NCBI GenBank assembly: GCA_002731275.1
Contig: PCBK01000024.1
Span: forward strand, 1-52,558
Origin: Deltaproteobacteria bacterium
GTDB taxonomy: Bacteria; Myxococcota_C; UBA6777
Direction of reading: 5' to 3'
DNA: 52,558 nt
Below the pieces are notes generated by a model. It saw only the letters and a program-made list of their open reading frames with translations. It was not told the DNA's origin and ran no database searches. A program made the translations under genes and the position numbers. This document shows, piece after piece, positions 9,500 through 17,373 of this stretch; the stretch's first letter is position 1, and every line of letters begins with the position of its first letter.

Positions 9500-9604
9500 T
9501 GGTCCTCCCACGAAAAGGACATACAACATTGAGGTCAAACACAAAGCCCGACCCTACCGATAAAAAATGCAACATCATCCCCATGCGCCTTCGCTAGAGG
9601 ACCA
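9500..9604. repeat. MITE-like dispersed repeat, copy 2
   Basis: A second copy of the element at 113-218, in the same orientation and colinear along its length with scattered substitutions and short indels. Conserved stretches include AAAGGACATACAACAT and TGCAACATCAT. Its terminal inverted repeat is imperfect here (about 14 of 17 positions over 9498-9606). It abuts the stop codon of the serine hydrolase and occupies most of the leader of the following two-component operon. Confidence 0.7.
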
Positions 9605-9627
9605 CTCACACCTGCCTGGACGTATTC

Positions 9628-10317
9628 ATGGATAACAAGCCCCACATCCTGATCATCGAAGATGACCTCGCGATCGCGACCAACCTCGTCAAAGGACTCC
9701 ACCAGCACAATTTCCACACGACACTAGAGATGGACGGAGAAGCCGGGTTGGAGCGTGCCCTTCAAGAAGAGTTTGATCTGTTACTGCTCGACTTGATGCT
9801 TCCGGGGATCAATGGCATCGAGATCCTCACACAGCTCAAGACACGTACCTCCCTCCCTGTGATCGTGTTGACAGCTCGTACAGATCTAGAAGCCCGCCTC
9901 GAAGTCTTCGAGCAAGGCGCCATCGATTACGTCGCCAAACCATTCTGGATCGAAGAGATTATCGCTCGGATCGAAGCGAGACTCAGACTCGTCAAAGAGA
10001 AACCCAACCGCAAGATCGCCTGGAGTAATGTCATCATCGACCTCGACGCGAGGACCGCGACCAAAGACGAGAGTCTGTGCAAGCTGACACAGCACGAGTT
10101 TAACGTCCTCTCCTACCTGCTAGAGCGACCGGAGCGCGCACTCTCAAGAAGCCAGATCGCCGACGGCGCGCTCTCGCTTCACAGTGAAACCGCCGAACGA
10201 ACCGTCGACAGTCATATCGCAAGGATCCGCAAAAAGCTCGGCAAAGACGCGAGCAAACATATCAAAACCGTCTGGGGGATTGGCTACCAATTTCTCCCCA
10301 CGATCCCAGAGAGCTAA
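9628..10317 (+). CDS. OmpR/PhoB-family response regulator
   Basis: A 229-residue DNA-binding response regulator. The receiver domain (1-120) has the acidic pocket E11-D12-D13, phospho-acceptor Asp55 in LLLLDLMLPG, Thr82 in LTAR and Lys104 in AKPF. The C-terminal half is a winged helix (TQHEFNVLSYLLERP ... TVDSHIARIRKKLG ... IKTVWGIGYQF). The sensor kinase starts 7 bp after its stop, so the two form one transcript. The upstream leader is largely a mobile-looking repeat, which may carry or disturb its promoter. Target genes cannot be told from sequence. Confidence 0.95.
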   Translation: MDNKPHILIIEDDLAIATNLVKGLHQHNFHTTLEMDGEAGLERALQEEFDLLLLDLMLPGINGIEILTQLKTRTSLPVIVLTARTDLEARLEVFEQGAIDYVAKPFWIEEIIARIEARLRLVKEKPNRKIAWSNVIIDLDARTATKDESLCKLTQHEFNVLSYLLERPERALSRSQIADGALSLHSETAERTVDSHIARIRKKLGKDASKHIKTVWGIGYQFLPTIPES

Positions 10318-10323
10318 ATCCAC

Positions 10324-11706
10324 ATGCCCTCCATGCATCTCAAACGCGGTCTGGCCAGACGCATCCTCGTGCTCTCGGCGTTTGTCGCGATCTTCCACGT
10401 CGTCTCACTCGCGCTGACCTTTGGCTACCTCTGGGTCGGTAATATCATCGAACGCGTGCTCAAAATCAGAGAGCGCCATATCTCCGATGAACACAACAAG
10501 TGCACCAAATCTCCATCGACATGGACCATCCAGACCTATCGCATCTCCGCGTATGCCTACGACATCAAGACCATGCGTTCAATGAACCCCAAAGCAGATC
10601 CACCTGATCCAAGCCTCGCCAGACGCATCAGAGCCGGCGAAACCATCGTCTCCCGCACATACATGTGGGGGCGTCATCGAGGTGTCTTGCTTCGTAAGAT
10701 CAGCGACAAAGGTCCATGTAGCCTGCTTCAGGTCAAATGGCACATCATCTCACAAGACAGAGAACGAATCCGTACACTGCTACCTCTCATCGCGCTGATC
10801 GCCACATTGCTCACGATCAGCCTGTCGATGTTCCTCCTCGTACAACCTCTGCTCAAGCGGCTACAGGCCCTCGCTCAGGCTGCCAAACTCGTCGGACATG
10901 AGAAAGGGTACGTCTCCGCAAGTGACAACACGCCTGATGAGATTGGGCAGGTCTCGGCCATCCTCGATGCCGCACACCAACGTATCTGTGAAGACGCAGA
11001 ACAACTCAAGCGACGGCAAAAAGCGCTCGAAACACATCTCGCAAATGTCGCCCATGATCTTCGGACACCGCTGGCTTCAGCCCACATTGCTATCGAGCAA
11101 GAGCTCAACCAACGTGAGAAACAAGACGATAAGGAGCACTTGCTCTCTGCTCTCAACGACATCGTTTATCTCTCAGCGCTCACAGACAACCTCCACCTCG
11201 CTTCGCAACTCGCCGATGGTGCCGATCCTCTGCGCGGGAATCCAACGACTGACCTTACACAACTCGTCGAACGTTCACTCCTGCGCTTCTCACTGCTCGG
11301 GAAGCGAAAAGGGGTCGAGGTCGCAGGAGCCTACCCTGACAGTGCCGTGCATATCACCTGTAACCCCACGATGGCCGAACAAGCCATCAACAACGTCCTA
11401 CAAAATGCCGTCATCCACAACACAGAAGGTGGACATGTCGCGATCATCCTCTCAACCCCGACAGAGGACACCTTCCGCGTAGAGATCGTCGATGATGGCC
11501 CCGGTGTCCCTCCAGAGGTCCTCCCCAAACTCGGCGATCGGACATTCCGCAGCGATGAAGCACGCAAAAGAGACCCCAAAGGGAGCGGACTTGGACTCGC
11601 CATCACATCAGAAGTCTGCCTGCGCGCAGGATTCGACCTGACCTTTGAAGCCCATGAACCACAAGGGCTCAAGGTGATCATCACAGGTAACCTCCACATC
11701 TCCTGA
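10324..11706 (+). CDS. Sensor histidine kinase (HAMP, HisKA, HATPase)
   Basis: A membrane sensor of 460 residues: transmembrane helix 1 (about 13-38), a periplasmic domain of about 110 residues with two Cys (60, 132), and helix 2 (about 151-173). Then come a HAMP linker, an H-box with phospho-acceptor His244 in NVAHDLRTPL, and a GHKL ATPase with N-box NVLQNAVIHN, G1 DDGPGVPP and G2 GSGLGLAI. It partners the response regulator immediately upstream. The two periplasmic Cys raise the possibility of disulfide-dependent sensing, which is inference. The sensory domain was not recognised. Confidence 0.94.
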   Translation: MPSMHLKRGLARRILVLSAFVAIFHVVSLALTFGYLWVGNIIERVLKIRERHISDEHNKCTKSPSTWTIQTYRISAYAYDIKTMRSMNPKADPPDPSLARRIRAGETIVSRTYMWGRHRGVLLRKISDKGPCSLLQVKWHIISQDRERIRTLLPLIALIATLLTISLSMFLLVQPLLKRLQALAQAAKLVGHEKGYVSASDNTPDEIGQVSAILDAAHQRICEDAEQLKRRQKALETHLANVAHDLRTPLASAHIAIEQELNQREKQDDKEHLLSALNDIVYLSALTDNLHLASQLADGADPLRGNPTTDLTQLVERSLLRFSLLGKRKGVEVAGAYPDSAVHITCNPTMAEQAINNVLQNAVIHNTEGGHVAIILSTPTEDTFRVEIVDDGPGVPPEVLPKLGDRTFRSDEARKRDPKGSGLGLAITSEVCLRAGFDLTFEAHEPQGLKVIITGNLHIS

Positions 11707-11914
11707 CGCCCCCAAAGCCAACAGCGCTCGCCTGAGATGAGACCGGCTCTGACACCGCAACAAACCAAGAATCACAACAACTTGCGTGATTTTTTCAACA
11801 CGCTCCACAATTCCTCAACAAATATGTCGTACCTGATACACTGCGCAAATTATTACAAAGAATCATGCGCTGGAAAAGCCCTATGTCACAGACCCACAAG
11901 GAGTATCCAGACCC

Positions 11915-13231
11915 ATGCGTGTCATCACATCATCACTACTGGTCCTCGGATTGGCCCTCTCTATGAGCCTTGGTTGTGCCGATCCCGGAGAAAAGAAATC
12001 AGAGACAGAGCCCCAGGCGCTCACCTACCACAAGGACGTTCGCCCTCTCCTCGAACAACATTGTACGAGTTGTCACGTAAAAGGCGGCCTCGCGCCCTTC
12101 CCGCTGACGAGTTTTAAGCTGCTCGATACCTACAAAGAGAAAGTCGTCACGTCCGTCAAAAATCGCACCATGCCTCCATGGCACGCGGACAAAGCCTGTG
12201 GTGTGGATTACCAACACGACATCTCACTCAGCGACGCAGAGATCCAGACCTTCACAAAGTGGCTCGAAGAGGGTGCCAAAGAAGGCGATGAAAAAGATTA
12301 CAAAGCCCCCACGGCAAAAGAAAATAGCAACCAATTACCACGCGTTGACCTCAAGTTGAAGATCGAGACGCCTTACAACCAAAAGAAATTTCCCGACGAT
12401 TACCATTGCTTTGTGATGGACTGGCCCCATAAGACGACCAAATACGTCACTGGATTCCACGTCGTCCCAGGCAACGAAGCCATCGTCCACCACGTGATCA
12501 TCTATCTCGTCACACCTGAGCAAGTCGCAGCGTACAGCAAACTCGACGCCGCAGAGGATGGCCCTGGATACACCTGTTATGGTGGCAGCGGTGGACCAAG
12601 TCGTGGCTGGCTCGGCGCATGGGCTCCTGGTGGTCCTGCCGCTCCTTACCCTGAAGGCACAGGTATCAAAATTGAACCAGGCTCCAAGATCGTCATGCAA
12701 GTCCACTACAACTCCTTCACACCAAACCCTGACGCCGACCAGACCGTCGTTGAGTTGATGCTCAGTGACAAAGTCGAAAAGGAAGCGCGCATCATCCCAT
12801 TTACCAACCCGGCGTGGCTCGACTCCAAAAAGATGAAGATCGCCGCAAATGACAAAGAAGCCTTCCACGAATTCTCTGTGAAGCTCGCTGCATACGTGAA
12901 AGCAGAGGTCGATATCCACTCGGCCTCTTTGCACCTTCACACACTCGGTAAGTCAGGAAACATCTTTATCGAGAGAGAGGACGGCTCCGAAGAGTGCCTC
13001 CTCAACATCAAACATTGGGACTTCAACTGGCAACGCTCTTATGGCTTCAAGAAAGTACGAACACTTGGCATGAACGACAAGCTAGGTATTCGATGTACGT
13101 GGGATAACTCGCAGGCGAACCAACCCTACGCCAACGGAAAACAAATCGAATCCAAAGACGTCTACTGGGGTGAAGGGACGACGGATGAGATGTGCCTCGG
13201 TGTCCTCTATGTCACGATGAAGTCTAAATAA
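11915..13231 (+). CDS. Lipoprotein fusing a c-type heme domain to a PHM-like copper monooxygenase fold
   Basis: A 438-residue exported protein with lipobox SLGC (Cys21). Residues 37-120 resemble a cytochrome-c-like domain: heme motif CTSCH (50-54) and Met in TMPPWHAD, with the D-V-R-P-L-L-E-x-H-C spacing seen in planctomycete/myxobacterial heme domains. The rest resembles type II ascorbate-dependent copper monooxygenases: VHHVIIY (His192/193), MQVHYNS (His264) and LHLHTLG. Redox coupling of heme and copper sites is plausible; the substrate is unknown. GGAG lies 13 bases before the ATG. It is the first gene after the two-component pair, 208 bp away, and could be a target of it, but nothing in the sequence proves that. 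Confidence 0.8.
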   Translation: MRVITSSLLVLGLALSMSLGCADPGEKKSETEPQALTYHKDVRPLLEQHCTSCHVKGGLAPFPLTSFKLLDTYKEKVVTSVKNRTMPPWHADKACGVDYQHDISLSDAEIQTFTKWLEEGAKEGDEKDYKAPTAKENSNQLPRVDLKLKIETPYNQKKFPDDYHCFVMDWPHKTTKYVTGFHVVPGNEAIVHHVIIYLVTPEQVAAYSKLDAAEDGPGYTCYGGSGGPSRGWLGAWAPGGPAAPYPEGTGIKIEPGSKIVMQVHYNSFTPNPDADQTVVELMLSDKVEKEARIIPFTNPAWLDSKKMKIAANDKEAFHEFSVKLAAYVKAEVDIHSASLHLHTLGKSGNIFIEREDGSEECLLNIKHWDFNWQRSYGFKKVRTLGMNDKLGIRCTWDNSQANQPYANGKQIESKDVYWGEGTTDEMCLGVLYVTMKSK

Positions 13232-13499
13232 TCCCCTCCCTTTTCTCTCCAAACCTCCTCCCAAGCGAACCTCCTGACAGCCTCTTGCGTACTACACAGC
13301 GTCACCTTTCCCATCACAAAAGGAGCGTCCACAAGGCAGTCACGCAAAGATCCAAATGAGGCTTCGCAACATCCATGTCTGTGGAGCCAGACTCTACCAA
13401 CAACAAGCGCTCCTCCTCTCACACTGGAAGAGCCGGTACAAACGACCCACTCAACTCACTTTGGAGATCACAACATGTTCCAACCAAAAGGAGAGAATG

Positions 13500-13802
13500 A
13501 TGAGTTGGGCAAAGTACGCAAAAGAAGCTCTTCGCAGAGGCGAGGAAACCCAGATCAGGCCAAGAGGCCACTCGATGAAGGGAAAGGTGCGCGACGGCGC
13601 ACTCGTCACCCTCAGACCCATCACACCAGCCGATCTACAAACAGGTGCGATCGTCCTTGTCCGCGTAGGTGGTCGGGATTACCTGCACTTGATCAAAGCT
13701 GTACAAGGTGAGCGCTATCTGATCGGGAACAATCGCGGAGGCATCAACGGTTGGGTTGGACCCAACGCGATATACGGTGTCGCGATCGCGATCGAAGCGT
13801 AG
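13500..13802 (+). CDS. Small S24/S26 signal-peptidase-like protein
   Basis: About 100 residues from ATG 13500, six bases after AAGGAG; an ATG at 13497 is too close to it and the longer frame back to 13356 has no support. It has the S24/S26 nucleophile context RGHSMKGKVRDG (Ser25) and a Lys66 in LHLIKAVQG, at the place of the general-base Lys of LexA and type I signal peptidases. There is no transmembrane segment and no DNA-binding domain, so it is a bare catalytic fold. Substrate unknown. It ends 4 bp from the convergent tsaE. Confidence 0.65.
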   Translation: MSWAKYAKEALRRGEETQIRPRGHSMKGKVRDGALVTLRPITPADLQTGAIVLVRVGGRDYLHLIKAVQGERYLIGNNRGGINGWVGPNAIYGVAIAIEA

Positions 13803-13806
13803 CAGC

Positions 13807-14289
13807 TCAAGCAGCATACGCCTCCAACTTCGAAAACCACGAAGGTACAGCTCCCTCCACACGGAAGACAAAGGTCCGCTCTTCCCCTGCCCCAATCTCA
13901 ATCCTGACCTCGATCACATCAGGCGGCATATAGTCTGAAAGCTCGATACGATCAGCCCATTCAACTGCCACGACAGAGACATCATCCAACAAGTCACGCC
14001 ACCCAATCGCTTCCAACTCGTCGATATCAGCGAGGCGATATAGATCGAGATGATGGAGGGATGCGCGTCCTGGATACGTGTCGATCAAGGCAAAGGTCGG
14101 GCTGCGTACATAGATATCATCTGGGACATCGAACCCTTCAGCCAATCCCTGTACAAAGTGTGTCTTCCCGGCACCCAACGTCCCGATCAACGCAAACACC
14201 TCGCCCCCAGAAAGCCAGCGCCCCAAGTCTTTGGCCATCGCACGTGTCTCTTCGACAGATCCAACACGACAAGTGCATTCATTTGACAT
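13807..14289 (-). CDS. tsaE: tRNA threonylcarbamoyladenosine biosynthesis ATPase TsaE
   Basis: The ATPase that works with TsaB-TsaD in forming N6-threonylcarbamoyladenosine on tRNA. It shows a Walker A GTLGAGKT (36-43), the family stretch SPTFALIDTYPG, the acidic H-x-D-x-Y-R (HHLDLYRL), and VVAVEWADR. The ATG at 14289 has GAGG 9 bases upstream, giving 160 residues, normal for the family; the open frame extends 14 codons further. The start overlaps the end of nnrE-nnrD by 11 bp, indicating translational coupling. It is the last gene of a minus-strand unit with the kinase, rng and nnrE-nnrD. Confidence 0.93.
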   Translation of the reverse strand: MSNECTCRVGSVEETRAMAKDLGRWLSGGEVFALIGTLGAGKTHFVQGLAEGFDVPDDIYVRSPTFALIDTYPGRASLHHLDLYRLADIDELEAIGWRDLLDDVSVVAVEWADRIELSDYMPPDVIEVRIEIGAGEERTFVFRVEGAVPSWFSKLEAYAA

Positions 14290-15862
14290 GATTCTTTTCC
14301 TCAAGGTTTTGTGTGGATTCGATGTCCCCAATGAGCCGTGGCCAATACCCGAAGAGATCGGACGCCATTAAGCTCGCCATCCCCTTCTCTTGCGCGATCT
14401 CATCAGCCGCCCATCCATGAAGATACACGCCAAGGCAGGCTGCCCACAACGCATCAACTCCCTGTGCGAGTAGCGCACCGATCAAGCCCGTCAACACATC
14501 ACCGCTGCCTGCCGTTGAGAGTCCAGGGTTCCCCGTTGGGTTCATCCAACAACGACCATCAGGGGCTACGATCAGTGTCCTCGCGCCTTTGAGGACGAGC
14601 ACGACGTTGTGTGTTTGGGCAAACTGCGTCGCCAACTCAAACCGTCTTGCCTGCACCTCTCGCGAAGAGAGTCCCACCAATCGCCCCATCTCACCAGGAT
14701 GAGGGGTCAAGATCGTCGGCGCTTGACGTGTCGCGAGCTGGGACAATCTCGGCACGAGCAGATTCAAACCATCAGCGTCGATCACCATCGGCAAAGTGAC
14801 CTCTGACAGGGCTGTCTCAAGCCACATCCCTTGTCGTGCACCTTGTGAAAGTCCAGGTCCAAAAGCCAACGCCTTCTTCCCTTCACAGAGCGCAAGAAGC
14901 GCGCTCTTTTCGGCCTCGACATCATGAACCGCTGCGTCTCCAATGGACGCACACATCACCTCAGCCACACGGCCTTCGACACGCCTGTGAACGTCCGCGT
15001 CCGTCGCGAGTGTACATAAGCCGACACCACCACGTAGAGCGCTCTCACAGCTCAACAACGCGGCTCCGGATGTTCCAGGAGAGCCAGCGACGACCAACAG
15101 ATGACCAAACGTACCCTTGTGACTGTTGAGCTTCCTTGAAGGCCAATGTTCAACGACATCTTCCTGTTGCAGAATCGTGCAAGCAGTGGGTGCGTCATCT
15201 GCGATTTGGTGGGGGATACCGATATCGATCACCTCAACATCACCGACAAAATCGTGGGCATGAGGAAGAAACAGGCCGAGCTTCGCGAAGGCAAAAGTAT
15301 AGGTTACGTCGGCACGAACAGCGTCAGGACAGGGATGACCAGTATCAGCGTCGAGACCAGAGGGGAGGTCTACAGCACACACAAAGGGTCGCTGAAGCGC
15401 GTTGATGTGTGCAATCAATTCGAGATACAAACCGGAGACATCGCGCGTCAGTCCAGTACCAAGCAGCGCGTCCACAACAGCCACGTATTGCTCCCAGTCG
15501 ATATCATATGAAGCGAGCTGTTCGGAGGAGAGGCAAGGACGAAGTTCGGCGTTCATGTGTGTGAGGATGCGATAATTGACGAGCGCGTCACCACCGATCT
15601 TTTCGGGAGCGACACAGAGATAGACATGGACGCGATAGCCGGCGTTGAGGAGGTGCCGGGCCATGACATAACCATCACCTCCATTATTGCCAGGGCCGGC
15701 AAAGATCGCGATGGTCTTCTTCTCTTTATGCCTGATCGCCTGAATGAGCGCGCGAGTCGCACCAGCGCCTGCGTTCTCCATCAAAAGAACACCGGGCACA
15801 TCAAACGACTCAATGGCGCGTCGATCCAGCGCCCTGACGTCTGCAGCGTGTAATAATCTCAT
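14279..15862 (-). CDS. nnr: Bifunctional NAD(P)H-hydrate epimerase / ADP-dependent dehydratase
   Basis: A metabolite-repair enzyme for NADH and NADPH damaged by hydration. The N-terminal epimerase domain (about 1-215) has GPGNNGGDGYVMARHL; the C-terminal ADP-dependent dehydratase domain (about 225-520) has LLVVAGSPGTSGAALLS, LTPHPGEMGRL and the signature GNPGLSTAGSGDVLTG. The length of 527 residues is normal for the fused form. The gene lies 26 bp after rng and overlaps tsaE, a neighbourhood (nnr-tsaE) common in bacteria. Confidence 0.95.
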   Translation of the reverse strand: MRLLHAADVRALDRRAIESFDVPGVLLMENAGAGATRALIQAIRHKEKKTIAIFAGPGNNGGDGYVMARHLLNAGYRVHVYLCVAPEKIGGDALVNYRILTHMNAELRPCLSSEQLASYDIDWEQYVAVVDALLGTGLTRDVSGLYLELIAHINALQRPFVCAVDLPSGLDADTGHPCPDAVRADVTYTFAFAKLGLFLPHAHDFVGDVEVIDIGIPHQIADDAPTACTILQQEDVVEHWPSRKLNSHKGTFGHLLVVAGSPGTSGAALLSCESALRGGVGLCTLATDADVHRRVEGRVAEVMCASIGDAAVHDVEAEKSALLALCEGKKALAFGPGLSQGARQGMWLETALSEVTLPMVIDADGLNLLVPRLSQLATRQAPTILTPHPGEMGRLVGLSSREVQARRFELATQFAQTHNVVLVLKGARTLIVAPDGRCWMNPTGNPGLSTAGSGDVLTGLIGALLAQGVDALWAACLGVYLHGWAADEIAQEKGMASLMASDLFGYWPRLIGDIESTQNLEEKNHVK

Positions 15863-15888
15863 GGGGGATTGTCTCTTGTAGGCTTGGG

Positions 15889-17355
15889 TCAGCTACTGAT
15901 ACCGAAACGTTCGAGGTGGTAGGATTCGCGGGCACGGATAAGGATACGTTTACCGATCATGTCCTCCATCCAACCGACGACGTCACGTTCCTGGTGATAC
16001 AATTGTTCGACGACGGCGGGATGTGCCATCACCTGTATGGTGCTGCCTTCGATATTTCCGGCGATGAGCCAGATCTCGCGCAAGATCTCATAACAGATCG
16101 TCGTCTTGGACTTCAGGACACCTCGCCCTTCACAGTAAAAGCAAGGTTCGGTGAGTGTACGTCCAAGGCTCTCACGAACGCGTTTACGGGTCATCTCGAC
16201 GAGGCCAAGCTCAGAGATTTTCAACACGTTGGTCTTCGCGCGGTCAGAACGCAAGGCGTTGACGAGCGCCGCACAGACACGTTCTCTGTGCTCGGGCGAC
16301 TCCATGTCGATAAAGTCGATGATGATCAATCCACCGATATTGCGCAATCGCAGTTGGTGGACAACCTCTTGGACAGCTTCGAGGTTGGTTTGGAAGATCG
16401 TGTCTTGCAAACTCTTGCGTCCGACAAAGCGTCCGGTGTTGACATCGATCGCGGTCAACGCTTCGGCCTGATCGATCACGAGATAACCACCGCTCTTGAG
16501 CCAGACTTGTCGGCCAAGGGCGCGAGAGATCTCATGGGAGATACCAAAGATATCGAAGATCGGTTCGTCACCACCGTAATATTTGACGGAGAAGGAGACA
16601 TCAGGCATGTAGGCCTTGAGGAAGCGCTGGATGCGTCCATAATCTTCGAAATTATCGATCTCTACGCGCTCAGTCTCATCGTTACACAGGTCGCGAATGG
16701 AGCGCAAGGTCACGCTGAGGTCGAAGTAAAGCAGCTCAGGAGCCTTGGCGTCGGTCTCGCGACGTTGGATCTCCTGCCACAGACGGGCGAGGAATTCGCG
16801 GTCTTGTTTGAGCTGCTCCTCCGTCGCACCTTCTGCGACAGTCCGGATGATGAAGCCACCATCAGGTCCCCGTAGACCTTCCATGATCGACTTGAGCCGG
16901 TCGCGCTCCTCGGCTGAGGTGATACGACGCGAGACGCCGATATGGGAGAAGCCTGGAAGATAGACGAGATAACGCCCTGGGAGTGTGATGTGTGTGGTTA
17001 AGCGTGCGCCCTTCGTACCGATAGGTTCTTTGGAGACCTGGACGGTGATAGACTGGCCTTCGTAGAGCAGCTGCTCAATACGCCAATCGTCCCTCTCCTC
17101 CCCTCCCTCAGCAGACTCCTGCATCTCCGTGGGCTTGGCTTCGTTAACATAGAGAAAGGCGGCTTTCTCCTGGCCGATATCGACGAAGGCAGCCTGCATA
17201 CCAGGAAGAACGCGTACGACACGGCCGCGGTAGATATTGCCAACGATGCCTTGCTCACGCTCTCGCTCGACATATAGTTCGGCGAGGTGGCCATTTTCCA
17301 GAAGCGCGACACGCACCTCAGGCAACGTTGAATTGATCACGAGCATATTGCCCAT
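15889..17355 (-). CDS. rng: Ribonuclease G/E family endoribonuclease
   Basis: A single-strand-specific endoribonuclease for rRNA maturation and mRNA turnover. It shows an N-terminal S1-like RNA-binding region (GNIYRGRVVRVLPGMQAAFVDIG), the catalytic LTAIDVNTGRFVG with its metal-binding Asp, the second Asp in IIIDFIDM, and the Zn-link CFYCEGRG. It lacks the long C-terminal degradosome scaffold of RNase E, so it is RNase G size (488 residues). ATG 17355 is chosen because GGAG lies six bases upstream; a GTG at 17367 is in frame. It lies 18 bp after the kinase stop. Confidence 0.94.
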   Translation of the reverse strand: MGNMLVINSTLPEVRVALLENGHLAELYVEREREQGIVGNIYRGRVVRVLPGMQAAFVDIGQEKAAFLYVNEAKPTEMQESAEGGEERDDWRIEQLLYEGQSITVQVSKEPIGTKGARLTTHITLPGRYLVYLPGFSHIGVSRRITSAEERDRLKSIMEGLRGPDGGFIIRTVAEGATEEQLKQDREFLARLWQEIQRRETDAKAPELLYFDLSVTLRSIRDLCNDETERVEIDNFEDYGRIQRFLKAYMPDVSFSVKYYGGDEPIFDIFGISHEISRALGRQVWLKSGGYLVIDQAEALTAIDVNTGRFVGRKSLQDTIFQTNLEAVQEVVHQLRLRNIGGLIIIDFIDMESPEHRERVCAALVNALRSDRAKTNVLKISELGLVEMTRKRVRESLGRTLTEPCFYCEGRGVLKSKTTICYEILREIWLIAGNIEGSTIQVMAHPAVVEQLYHQERDVVGWMEDMIGKRILIRARESYHLERFGISS

Positions 17356-17373
17356 CCAAGACTCCACATATTC

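Noticed and set aside
8419-9522. 367-codon open frame antisense to the serine hydrolase
   Set aside because: It is a shadow of the Arg-rich, strongly biased sense gene; no SD, signal or domain, and the sense frame has clear catalytic motifs.
15916-16875. 319-codon open frame antisense to rng
   Set aside because: The sense frame is unmistakable RNase G; the antisense product resembles nothing and has no start signals.
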